32,575 nucleotides of DNA from an uncultured euryarchaeote. Lineage in GTDB: Archaea; Thermoplasmatota; Poseidoniia; Poseidoniales; Poseidoniaceae. Below are positions 7,572 through 16,505 of this stretch, piece after piece. The number at the start of each line of letters is the position of its first letter. Position 1 is the stretch's first letter. The stretch covers positions 1 to 32,575 of the forward strand of contig CALCOP010000144.1 of assembly GCA_937897365.1 (NCBI GenBank). Reading direction: 5' to 3'. A program made the translations under genes and the position numbers. The notes under the pieces were generated by a model, which saw only the letters and a program-made list of their open reading frames with translations, searched no databases and was not told the origin of the DNA.

Positions 7572-9788
7572 ATGTCGAGGAGGCTTTCTACACCACAAGA
7601 GCGCCTCCTTCGATGCTTAGGTAATTATTCCCAAACGTTAGAGAAGGCCTGGGATGTGACTCGTGAAATATCTCTACCAGGATTAAGTGAATCTCTTGGC
7701 GTTGTACGTTCCGCGTTAAATGCACCGTTGAACTCCTTGGAGGATGAGGGTTTGATTTTCAAACGAATGGCACATGTGATTGGTGGGGGTTCGCGTCGCA
7801 GAAATGTCTACCACCTCACCGAACAAGGGCGTCTTCTTCTTGATTCGTTGGGTGAAGATACATTGAAACCTCGAAAAAGCAATTCGAAAGGCCGTGTTTT
7901 CGGGGATATACCTCAAGCAACCAAAGTTTTCGGACGTTCCGCTTTGATCCAATCAGCGCTTGGATTGCTCACAGAGCATCATAATTTTATCTTGAGTGGT
8001 CTGCCGGGTATTGGTAAAACTACGGTTGGTGTCGCATTAGTCAATGAACTCGCTGCGGCGGGTAGAACCCTTCGCTGGGTAAGGGCGGATGAGTTTTCTG
8101 ACATTGAGTCTCTTTGCTCTGGGTTGGATTTCTCTGAAACTCTTCCATCAGATTTTGAAGCCATGAGCGAATACATCGCTCGTCATAGTGCAGATGAAAT
8201 TTTTGTTTTTGACGATGTTCATCTTATACCGCAACGCCACCTCTCGAGGTTCCATTTATTCTGTAAGCGGATGGAAGAATCTCATGGCCCAAAATTGATT
8301 TTTATTGGAAGAGAACCACTGATTTCCTTCGAACACGTCAATCGTCTCCCAATTCCTCCTCTTGAAATTACTGAGGCAGTAAAACTACTCGGGGAACTTC
8401 AGAGTGAAAAAGAACGGTTGCACATTGCTGAACGTCTTGGAGGTCACCCTTTAGCAATGCAATTGTATCAAAAAGAAACAATTTTGCCAGAGGCAAATGC
8501 CGATGTCCAAACATATGTTCAAGACGTTGTTTTGTCGACTTTAGATGATTCAACTCGAGCAGGTTTAGATCATCTCGTTTTGCTCCCCCGCCCGATTGAG
8601 GCCAGTAAAGCACACGATGACAAGGTTGTCGGGACACTCGATGATTCAGCCTTTTTACGATGGACTCCGGGGACCAGTAAAATGGAGTTGCAGCATTTAA
8701 TACGAAATGTTCGTCGCTCGACAATGACGAAACAAGAAAAACTGAAACTTCACAGTGAAGCTGTAACTCATTGGGAATCGTGCTCAACAACTCTTGAAGA
8801 TAGAATCATTCTTCTCTATCACAGAATCAGTGCTGAGTCTGACGACTTAGATATGCACTGCAATGCTGCTTTTGACGCACTTTCATTGCAGCATAGTCAC
8901 GTTCTTTCGGTACTTCTTGAACAAGCAATAGAAACATCTCACAACCCATCTCATCTCCATTATCTTGCAGCAAAAATCGCCATTGAAAGGGGTGAGCCAT
9001 CCCATGCACATACTCACCTTGAATCGATTGAAGACGCGGGTTCTTTCAATGAGATTGCAATGGGTCTCGCTTACATTGAGGGGCGAATTGATGACGCCAA
9101 ATCTGTCATGAAAAGTGGTTTAGAAATGGGTACTCAGAAGCAAAAGAATCAGCTGGCTATCGCAGCAGCATCCCGAATGTTAGATGACCGTAGAGGTCCC
9201 CACCTTGACAAAGATACAATTCGTGAAATCAAATTTTTCCTCAGTCATGTTGTCCTGCCTGAAGACTCTGGAGAACGAACTGCTACCGTCGTCGCACTTA
9301 CCATGGCTCAACACGCACTGGCACTAGCCCAAGCCGACTATCTCAAGGCGGAAACGTTCCGAGCCACTCTTGTTTCTATCGGAGGGGTCGATGATGCCTT
9401 AGTCTTGGGTCTCGAAGCCAGATCTGCACTCTCCATGGCTATACAGACCGGAAAAAACTTGTCTGAGGCAGTAAAAATCACCCGTAAAGCCATCGAACAG
9501 CAAACAAGTACAACCCACAGTGATTCGATTCGCTTGGCGCTTGTTGAAGCTTTGTTAGGGCATGATAATGTTCAAGCAAAGGCCGAATTTCATTTCGTAT
9601 CTCGGCCCGATGAATCTGTAAAGAGCATTCTTCATCATCGGCTTCACGCGCGTTGGTGGATGTGTACGTCTGAGCTGGAACCGAAGTTACGACAAATCGC
9701 CTTGAAGGAAGCGATTACGAAATATCGAGCAGCAGGTTGTCCTCGTACTGCGAACATGCTTGAATCACGCCTCCACTCTATACTGTAA
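7572..9788 (+). CDS. Winged-helix STAND-type ATPase regulator
   Basis: This 738-residue predicted signal-transduction ATPase regulates transcription. Residues 5-95 form a winged helix of MarR/ArsR type: helix-turn-helix around LPGLSESLGVVRSALNAPLNSLEDEGLI, wing around SRRRNVYHLTEQGRLLL. The NTPase follows: Walker A GLPGIGKTT (143-151), Walker B IFVFDDVH (210-217), a sensor-like FIGREP (244-249), and GGHPLA (290-295), the GxP element of NB-ARC/STAND proteins. The C-terminal 350 residues are alpha-helical and TPR-like, the usual ligand-sensing superstructure in this class. Known relatives stay inactive with ADP until a ligand binds the repeat domain, then exchange nucleotide and oligomerise. 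The DNA-binding domain is N-terminal. It lies directly upstream of the giant beta-helix gene, a possible target, and divergent from the TPR operon. ATG 7572 is supported by GAGGTGG. Confidence 0.87.
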   Translation: MSRRLSTPQERLLRCLGNYSQTLEKAWDVTREISLPGLSESLGVVRSALNAPLNSLEDEGLIFKRMAHVIGGGSRRRNVYHLTEQGRLLLDSLGEDTLKPRKSNSKGRVFGDIPQATKVFGRSALIQSALGLLTEHHNFILSGLPGIGKTTVGVALVNELAAAGRTLRWVRADEFSDIESLCSGLDFSETLPSDFEAMSEYIARHSADEIFVFDDVHLIPQRHLSRFHLFCKRMEESHGPKLIFIGREPLISFEHVNRLPIPPLEITEAVKLLGELQSEKERLHIAERLGGHPLAMQLYQKETILPEANADVQTYVQDVVLSTLDDSTRAGLDHLVLLPRPIEASKAHDDKVVGTLDDSAFLRWTPGTSKMELQHLIRNVRRSTMTKQEKLKLHSEAVTHWESCSTTLEDRIILLYHRISAESDDLDMHCNAAFDALSLQHSHVLSVLLEQAIETSHNPSHLHYLAAKIAIERGEPSHAHTHLESIEDAGSFNEIAMGLAYIEGRIDDAKSVMKSGLEMGTQKQKNQLAIAAASRMLDDRRGPHLDKDTIREIKFFLSHVVLPEDSGERTATVVALTMAQHALALAQADYLKAETFRATLVSIGGVDDALVLGLEARSALSMAIQTGKNLSEAVKITRKAIEQQTSTTHSDSIRLALVEALLGHDNVQAKAEFHFVSRPDESVKSILHHRLHARWWMCTSELEPKLRQIALKEAITKYRAAGCPRTANMLESRLHSIL

Positions 9789-9902
9789 TCGTTTTCGAGG
9801 CTAATAAGTACGGCTTTTTGTTGTCGAGAGACTGTCATGCGAATGAGACTGCTCCTCACATATCATAGAACCCTTCAAATGCTTTTTGATTTAGCAGAAG
9901 TT

Positions 9903-12900
9903 ATGGACATTCCACCTCGTTCTTCATCTGGTGTTTGGGTTGTCCTGTTTTTACTCCTCGCTACGCCTTTTACCGGTGTTTTTTCTTCGATGTTTGACGC
10001 TGACGAAAAGGCATCTGATTTTGACGAATTAGCACTCCCAGATATGGTTCAAGCACGCGCCCAAACAACTTGGACAGGTTCGGTTACGGTAACGTCTTCA
10101 TACACCGTTTCGGTTTTTGATGAGTTGATTATTTCGCCGTGTACGGAAGTGGAAATGGGTTCTGGTGCTCGTATTTTTGTCGAGGGTCGGTTGACAATTG
10201 AGGGTACGGTTGCATGCCCTGTCACGCTTACCTCATTAACCGGTTCAGACCACGAGGGGATTCAGTTTAACAGCAGTTCAAACAATCGTGGTTCAATTCT
10301 CAACAACGTTTCCATTGAAAATTCCATTTATGGAATCACGATGTATGGGTCAAATCCAATCATTCACAACCTCACGATTCTCAATCCTGACCGAGTAGGT
10401 ATCGATATGTTTAGCAACTCTGCTCCACAAATCTTTGACCTCATCATTAATCAAGCCGGGAGAGTACTTCCATTCCAAGGAGATTGGCGATATGGATTAG
10501 GTTTGTCAATCGGTTCGGGTTCAACTCCAATCGTCGACGGTGCTGTGTTCACTGACCATCTTACTCGAGCAGTCAATATCTGGGGCGGCTCGGGAGGCGT
10601 TCTTCGAAATCTGGTGATGAGTAATATAAGTGGATCCAGTTGGGCAATTTCTGCAGGGGTTTGGATTGAAGATAGTCAACCCTTACTGATGAATTTGAGT
10701 GTAGACCGTTCCGACCATGGTATTGTAGTTCGCCATATCGACGATAGCGGATATACTCGCGCAGTTTTCCGAGATTGTACCGTCAGCAATTCGATGTATA
10801 GGGGCGTATATGTCGATAAAGAAAACCATTCAAATTACACGAATTATGAAACTGCAGATTTTACCAATTTGACGGTTACCGGAACGGGTGGAATTGGCGC
10901 AAAGACTGCCAATATTGCTTACGCAGCAATCGATGTTAACTCGACGGGTGCTTGGTTTGAGAATACACTCATTGAAGACTCGACATCGACAGGTGTGCGA
11001 TTGTATTATGCTGATGCATCAACGACGTTCAGGAATCTCACCATACGGGATTCCGGCGATCCCGGAGAAGGTCCTCACAAAGCCGGGCTTGCTATAACTT
11101 GGATTTTTACATCGGCTCCCGTTTTTGATGGGCTTGAGATATCGGGCTCAGTCGGCCCTGGAATACACTCATACAAGGCAGAATGGGAGGCAAATGACGT
11201 GTATTTGCACAACAATTCTGAGGATGGAATGTATCTGGATTATTCTTCTGTTCACATCACAAATTCAACGCTCGAGAATAACAGTTATTCGGGTCTTCAT
11301 TTACTTGATAATATCGACACATACCTTGACAACCTGACCGTTCAGTATAACGGTTACAGTGGAACGACTGACGGTCAAAAATCTGGGATACATTTTGACC
11401 GTTCCAAAACGGTAACTCATCCACAACTGGATGTCATCTGTTCGAGTTGCGAGGTAACTCATTCTGCGGGTTCAGGAATTCATATTCACGATTCGGCTGA
11501 CTTATGGTTAAACGACATCTATCTCGCCGATAACGGGGCGAATCATGCACCTCTCTTTGTAGATAATTCAGGTTTGAATCTTGGCCAGCAGGGTGGAATA
11601 ATCAGTATTTACGGTCTTGAAATACATACTGAAAGGGGAACTGGAACAGGCATACCAGCTGTTGAAATTCTACAAGCAGCAGCGGCAATTGATTCGCTTG
11701 CTATGTATGGTAACCATTCAGGAATCGATTGGAACGGCCAAAATCATAACAACTACCCTTCAATGATGAGTAACTCCACATTGAGCGGAACAGCATGCCT
11801 TCAACTCTCGAACCATCTTGATTTATCGGGAGTGGGAAATACAATTTCATCATCATGTACGGGGACCATTCAACTTGTAAACAGTCAGGTGAACTGGTCA
11901 GGATTTACTGACTTGGGATTAACGCCCACGATCCTTCAACTCGATTCAAATTCTAATTTACACCTCCATCAACCCGTCAACTTTGATTTCAATCAATCTT
12001 ATCCAACCATTGCCTCAGGAGCGACTATCGATGTCGCTTACGACATCGATGTCTGGGTTATTAACAACAACAGTAACGGTATTCCTGGTGCGAATGTTGG
12101 AGCCTCATTCTCTCAATTCGAATCTAATGTTCAGGATTCTACCGATGGATTTGGCTATCGCCCACTCCCTAATTTCATTGGCCAACGTTGGACCAATACT
12201 GGTGCCTCAAGTTTCACAACGGTCACTGTTTCTTGTGGCTATGACAGCGTTTCCAATTCGACGTCAGTTACGCTTGATCAAGACCGTTTTGTTCAATGTA
12301 TTCTGCCTCTTGAAAATCAACCACCCTTTTTGATCTGGTCAACACCGGAAAGCAGCTCGGTATATCCATCTCAAGGAGATGTTGTGTTCAACGCTTCAAC
12401 CTCATGGGATTTGGATGACGACCCATTGACATTCTCATGGAACAGCAGTTTGGATGGGGATATTCTCTCTTCATGCACAGGGACATGGCCATCTCCAAAC
12501 GGTCCTGAGAATGGATTTGCCTTTACGGCAAATGGTCAAGACGTCTATTCATGCTCATTGTCTGATGGTATTCATGACATCACGCTGGTCGTATGTGATG
12601 ACAAAGGAAACTGTGTATCTGAAACCCGTACCATTGAACTTGTAAATCAAGCACCAACAATTGTCTTTGATGTCACTCCCGCAATGACGCCATGGTCTGA
12701 GCTTGTTATCCCTCGAACCCAGCACGTCCAAATTAATCTATCAGGAACCTTTGATCCAGAAGGCGATACTCTGTCGTGTTGGATTACACGATCGTATCAA
12801 CAGGGTTTAGGTCAGACGAGCGGTTGTCCTACGGAGATTTGGATGAATCTTTCAATGACTGAAAATGTACCTTCTACTTTTGACTTGGTTATTCACGCCT

Positions 12901-14768
12901 CTGATGGACTTAATGCGCCGACAACGTACACGATTCCGGTTGAATTGTTCAATGAAGTTCCAGAACCTGTGTTCACATTAACCCGACTTGGAAATGCGAG
13001 TGAGGACGAAGTCACTCTCGACGGCTCAGCAACTGTTGACCCAGAGGGAGATACTCTGGAAGTTGAATACTGGTCGAGTCTCGATGGGCAACTCTCTTGG
13101 AATAATACCGAGGAAGGAAAGATTTGGACAGGTCACCTTTCACGAGGAGTTCACTCTATAGAAATGAGAGTTGTTGATGTTCGCCCAGAACATATCAATG
13201 CGACGAGAGTAACTTCTCTTCTTGTTAATGTTGAAAACTCCCTCCCTCGGTCTGTAATCAGCACGCCACTTTCCACTCAAACATACGATTCTTCAGAGTT
13301 GATTTGGTTCTCTGCAAACGGATCGGGTGATTTTGATTCTGCGTGCGCCACGTTCCCCATGGACGGCGATTGGCATTGTGCTCAAGCAGAACCGTTCAGT
13401 GGTTCAGAATATCTTGTCGTTGTTTGGAGCAGTGATTTAGATGGTCGACTCACTCCCGAGGGCCAAGATTGGTTGATCTTTGAAGAACGTTTGAGCGCTG
13501 GTAATCACACGATTACATTGAGTCTTGATGATGGAATTCACCAACCTGTTTACGTTACTCGAACTGTTGAAGTCCTTCCCTCAGCACCGCAACTCAATCT
13601 CTCGACTCCGGTCGATGGTGATGCGTATTCTTCCAGTTTCCCCATCCAATGGGATGCGCGGGAATCGGTAGATTATGATGGTGACAATTACACCATGTCG
13701 ATACGTAGTAATTTGCTTGACGAACCCCTCTTTACCGATGTATCACCTTCTCAAGTCTATACTTCATCACTTCCAGCAGGGGAACATACCATCAAAATCA
13801 CCCTTACGGATGTTAGCGGTATGGAGCAGATTTCCTTCTTGAGTCTTACAATCGGCCAGTCAGACCCCGTTGCTGTTCTCATCCAACCTCAGAACTTACT
13901 GTCTGTTGCTCCAGGAGAGTCAGTGATTCTTGAAGAACAATCAACAGATGCCGATGGGGACATGGAAGTTCGAGAATGGCGTCGTTGGCTCGTGACCGGT
14001 GGTTACGAAGTGATCTCAACATTGAGTACAGATTCCATTCAACTCAATCCTGGCCAACACCACATTTCTCTGTATGTCAAAGACAGCAGGGGTGCATTCA
14101 ATGAAGCCCATACCAACGTTACCGTTCAATCGAGTTTACCAGAACTTTCCAACCTCAGTTTCATGCCTGAATCATTGATTGCTCAAGAGAAGAACACTTT
14201 CACTGTCCGAGTAATGATGAACGACCCTGATGGAACGACTCAAAGTGTTCGAGCGACCGTTGTTTTTAACGTTCAGAATTGGGCATTCAATCTCACCGAT
14301 GAAGACGGTGATGGCTATTGGGAAGGCAGTGTTGAAATGAATCCTGATGCTGCTGGTCGCCCTAATTTGAAAGTTATTGCAACCGACGGATTAGGGGATG
14401 ATGCAATGGTTGACATCATCAGTATCACCCTGTATGTTGAGGAGGCAGAAGCCGATAATAGAGTTGCCATGTTCGTTGCGGCGACCTCGGGATTCGTTGG
14501 TTTCCTTGTCGTAATTGCAGTCATTGCCTTACGTCGACAGAAGAAGGCTGAACTGGCTATGATTGACACGTGGGATTCGTTCGGTAGTGTCTCATCTCCT
14601 GCCAGTGGTCAAGAAAAATCAGACAAGCTTGAGGGTGGCGCCACGGATGGGGCAAAAGAAGTTCTCGCTGAAGACGAGAATATCGAACAGCCCGAACAAT
14701 CTGTTTCGCAAATCGATGAAAAAACGAAACCTGTTGCAGGTATTGATTTGGATTGGGATGATGTCTGA
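9903..14768 (+). CDS. Giant secreted beta-helix / Ig-like surface protein with C-terminal membrane anchor
   Basis: This surface protein has about 1,621 residues. A signal peptide (VWVVLFLLLATPFTGVF) is followed by a long region of parallel beta-helix repeats, seen as recurring N-rich rungs such as GITMYGSNPIIHNLTI, GIHSYKAEWEANDVYLHNNS and GLHLLDNIDTYLDNLTV. Such right-handed helices bind or cleave polysaccharides in NosD/pectate-lyase-like families. No lyase active site is recognisable. From about residue 810 onward come five to seven Ig/PKD-like beta-sandwiches (NQPPFLIWSTPES, DLDDDPLTFSWNSSLDG, DPEGDTLEVEYWSSLDGQ). One membrane helix (AMFVAATSGFVGFLVVIAVIALRR) and a 75-residue acidic cytoplasmic tail ending GIDLDWDDV complete it. 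N-x-S/T sequons are very frequent, consistent with N-glycosylation. The ORF track starts at 9837. ATG 9903 is preferred because it gives a short n-region before the signal helix, but 9837 cannot be excluded. Confidence 0.85.
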   Translation: MDIPPRSSSGVWVVLFLLLATPFTGVFSSMFDADEKASDFDELALPDMVQARAQTTWTGSVTVTSSYTVSVFDELIISPCTEVEMGSGARIFVEGRLTIEGTVACPVTLTSLTGSDHEGIQFNSSSNNRGSILNNVSIENSIYGITMYGSNPIIHNLTILNPDRVGIDMFSNSAPQIFDLIINQAGRVLPFQGDWRYGLGLSIGSGSTPIVDGAVFTDHLTRAVNIWGGSGGVLRNLVMSNISGSSWAISAGVWIEDSQPLLMNLSVDRSDHGIVVRHIDDSGYTRAVFRDCTVSNSMYRGVYVDKENHSNYTNYETADFTNLTVTGTGGIGAKTANIAYAAIDVNSTGAWFENTLIEDSTSTGVRLYYADASTTFRNLTIRDSGDPGEGPHKAGLAITWIFTSAPVFDGLEISGSVGPGIHSYKAEWEANDVYLHNNSEDGMYLDYSSVHITNSTLENNSYSGLHLLDNIDTYLDNLTVQYNGYSGTTDGQKSGIHFDRSKTVTHPQLDVICSSCEVTHSAGSGIHIHDSADLWLNDIYLADNGANHAPLFVDNSGLNLGQQGGIISIYGLEIHTERGTGTGIPAVEILQAAAAIDSLAMYGNHSGIDWNGQNHNNYPSMMSNSTLSGTACLQLSNHLDLSGVGNTISSSCTGTIQLVNSQVNWSGFTDLGLTPTILQLDSNSNLHLHQPVNFDFNQSYPTIASGATIDVAYDIDVWVINNNSNGIPGANVGASFSQFESNVQDSTDGFGYRPLPNFIGQRWTNTGASSFTTVTVSCGYDSVSNSTSVTLDQDRFVQCILPLENQPPFLIWSTPESSSVYPSQGDVVFNASTSWDLDDDPLTFSWNSSLDGDILSSCTGTWPSPNGPENGFAFTANGQDVYSCSLSDGIHDITLVVCDDKGNCVSETRTIELVNQAPTIVFDVTPAMTPWSELVIPRTQHVQINLSGTFDPEGDTLSCWITRSYQQGLGQTSGCPTEIWMNLSMTENVPSTFDLVIHASDGLNAPTTYTIPVELFNEVPEPVFTLTRLGNASEDEVTLDGSATVDPEGDTLEVEYWSSLDGQLSWNNTEEGKIWTGHLSRGVHSIEMRVVDVRPEHINATRVTSLLVNVENSLPRSVISTPLSTQTYDSSELIWFSANGSGDFDSACATFPMDGDWHCAQAEPFSGSEYLVVVWSSDLDGRLTPEGQDWLIFEERLSAGNHTITLSLDDGIHQPVYVTRTVEVLPSAPQLNLSTPVDGDAYSSSFPIQWDARESVDYDGDNYTMSIRSNLLDEPLFTDVSPSQVYTSSLPAGEHTIKITLTDVSGMEQISFLSLTIGQSDPVAVLIQPQNLLSVAPGESVILEEQSTDADGDMEVREWRRWLVTGGYEVISTLSTDSIQLNPGQHHISLYVKDSRGAFNEAHTNVTVQSSLPELSNLSFMPESLIAQEKNTFTVRVMMNDPDGTTQSVRATVVFNVQNWAFNLTDEDGDGYWEGSVEMNPDAAGRPNLKVIATDGLGDDAMVDIISITLYVEEAEADNRVAMFVAATSGFVGFLVVIAVIALRRQKKAELAMIDTWDSFGSVSSPASGQEKSDKLEGGATDGAKEVLAEDENIEQPEQSVSQIDEKTKPVAGIDLDWDDV

Positions 14769-14816
14769 GTACATGTCGCTCAAAAATTCTTTAATCTACG
14801 TGAGAAACCACACATT

Positions 14817-15620
14817 ATGGACACGTCGTGTTTCAGGGTAACTCAGCCTGCTCAGTTCTCTTTGGAAGCAATGCCTACGGCAGCACCGGATGAGTTTGAT
14901 AAAGCAGTCTCGAAGAAGAAAGTTAAAACGCTCACAAAGCGAATTCAAGAACTGCAAGAATTGATGTGGGCGGAAGATAAACAACGGCTTCTGGTTGTTT
15001 TGCAAGCCATCGATACGGGTGGGAAAGACGGAACCATTCGATCCGTGTTTGGAAGAACCAATCCGCAAGGTGTCAAGGTTCAATCGTTTAAACGTCCCAC
15101 TGAGTTAGAATTATCCCACGATTATTTGTGGCGAGTTCACCCTCATGTACCTGGAAATGGCGAAATTGTGGTATTCAATCGTAGTCATTATGAAGATGTT
15201 TTGGTGGTGAAGGTTCACGGTTATGCTCCAACTGATGTCATTGAGAAGCGGTATCAACATATCCGTAATTTTGAACAAATGCTCTGCGATGAAGGCACGA
15301 CAATCATCAAAATCTTCCTTCACATCTCTAAGGATGAACAGAAAAGACGCCTTGAAGATCGATTAAATCAGCCCGAAAAGAATTGGAAGTTTGAGATGGG
15401 CGATATCAAAGAGCGTTCATTTTGGGAACAATACCAAGAGGTCTTTGAGACGATGATACAGGAAACCTCAACTGAAAATGCTCCATGGTATGTCATTCCT
15501 GCAAATAACAAGAAATATCGTAATGAAATAATTTCTTCGATCGTTGTCGAAGCACTTGAAGGACTCAACATGCAGTGGCCAGAGCCTGCCGAGGGTCTCG
15601 AACATATACGAATCGAGTGA
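14817..15620 (+). CDS. ppk2: Polyphosphate kinase 2 family protein
   Basis: This 267-residue PPK2 transfers phosphate between polyphosphate and nucleotides. Walker A is LQAIDTGGKDGTI (about residues 62-74). VFGRTNPQGVKVQSFKRPT follows, as is usual. Walker B lies in IVVFNRSHYEDVLVVKVH (about 117-134), where family members have V(F)xRSHYEDVLV.RV. The arginine-rich lid is RRLEDRLNQPEKNWKF (about 181-196). The RSHYEDVL form and length resemble the single-domain class that phosphorylates AMP and/or ADP; the exact class needs a tree. The start ATG 14817 follows GTGAG; Met-19 is an alternative, since the family core begins near residue 27. The gene lies 48 nt after the giant surface protein and ends 3 nt from the convergent glycosyltransferase stop. 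Confidence 0.93.
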   Translation: MDTSCFRVTQPAQFSLEAMPTAAPDEFDKAVSKKKVKTLTKRIQELQELMWAEDKQRLLVVLQAIDTGGKDGTIRSVFGRTNPQGVKVQSFKRPTELELSHDYLWRVHPHVPGNGEIVVFNRSHYEDVLVVKVHGYAPTDVIEKRYQHIRNFEQMLCDEGTTIIKIFLHISKDEQKRRLEDRLNQPEKNWKFEMGDIKERSFWEQYQEVFETMIQETSTENAPWYVIPANNKKYRNEIISSIVVEALEGLNMQWPEPAEGLEHIRIE

Positions 15621-15623
15621 GAA

Positions 15624-16400
15624 TCACTTCTTTTGCTCAGGTAAATCCTTGTTCAAAGAATCAGGGTTTGATTCACGTCCGCCCCATGGGGAAACGGTTC
15701 GATGCAGTCCGAGTCGTCGGGCGAAAAGGAATTTGAAATTTTTCCAACCATCGCCCCACGTGTGAATTTCAGCTTCGCCAACTCTCGGGCGGTAAGGGAC
15801 GGATATTTCGACAGCCTTTTTCTTGCCAAGAACTCGGCGTGCAAGGATTTTCATTTCTTCTGAGAGAGGCATGCCATCGTTGGTTGGCCGCATAGCGTCA
15901 TTATCAAAAATAGATTTTCGGAAGACCCACATTCCCGATTGAGAATCTTTTATTCCGTATCCGAACAACATTCGAGCAGTGAACGAAAGTGCCCAATTTC
16001 CAAAACCGTGGATTCCAGACATGGAACCATCTTCAGCTAAAGAAAGACGGTCACACGTGATGAAATCAAGGTCATCATCAAGTAAGCGCTTGACCAAGGT
16101 GGGAACCAATTCTGCAGGATAGGTGCAATCGGCGTCCATCGTGACAATAATATCATTTTTTGCGACATCAAAGCCAGTTCGATAGGCTCGCCCATATCCC
16201 TTCCTCGATTCAAGGTGGACTCGAATTTTCTTTTCCAAAGCGATTTCTCGAGTTCGATCGGTTGAGTTGCCATCAACAATCATAATTTCGAGGTCTTTGC
16301 ACCATCCGCGAGGAATTGCATCGATAGTAGGACCGAGTGCCTCTTCTTCATTTCGGGTCGGAAGAATCACGGTGACCGTTACAGGGAGTTTATCGCCCAT
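15624..16400 (-). CDS. Family 2 glycosyltransferase (dolichol-phosphate mannose synthase-like)
   Basis: This 258-residue GT-A fold enzyme is probably a polyprenyl-phosphate sugar synthase. The nucleotide-binding start is VTVILPTRNEEEALGPTI, then IMIVDGNSTDRTREIA, the DxD-type metal site MDADCTYPAE, and acceptor-side motifs DSQSGMWVFRK and PLSEEMKILAR. PYRPRVGEAE near the C-terminus is typical of DPM1/DPG synthase-like proteins. No C-terminal membrane helices are present, as in soluble DPMS types. The ORF track starts at 16511, which would overlap the divergent GT4 gene. The ATG at 16400, preceded by GTGAGG and immediately before the fold, is preferred. In context it may load dolichol-phosphate for N- or O-glycosylation of the many surface proteins nearby; the sugar is unknown. 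Confidence 0.88.
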   Translation of the reverse strand: MGDKLPVTVTVILPTRNEEEALGPTIDAIPRGWCKDLEIMIVDGNSTDRTREIALEKKIRVHLESRKGYGRAYRTGFDVAKNDIIVTMDADCTYPAELVPTLVKRLLDDDLDFITCDRLSLAEDGSMSGIHGFGNWALSFTARMLFGYGIKDSQSGMWVFRKSIFDNDAMRPTNDGMPLSEEMKILARRVLGKKKAVEISVPYRPRVGEAEIHTWGDGWKNFKFLFARRLGLHRTVSPWGGRESNPDSLNKDLPEQKK

Positions 16401-16505
16401 GTAACCGCCACTTTCCTCACCCCCTTGAAGGCATTGGGTTGAAAAGTCGATATTTTTGATGTTGTTATCGGTGACATTGAAACCACCATAGCCTTTCCCG
16501 CAAAC
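16401..16505. promoter_or_regulatory. Divergent promoter region between GT2 and GT4 genes
   Basis: If the GT2 gene starts at 16400, this 105-base gap separates two divergent glycosyltransferase genes and could coordinate them. It contains the GTGAGG SD of the GT2 gene in its left part. No obvious operator is seen. The ORF running through it has no conserved-looking protein sequence. Confidence 0.3.

Noticed and set aside
8368-8790. 140-residue minus-strand ORF
   Set aside because: It is antisense inside the STAND regulator, whose motifs are continuous across this region.
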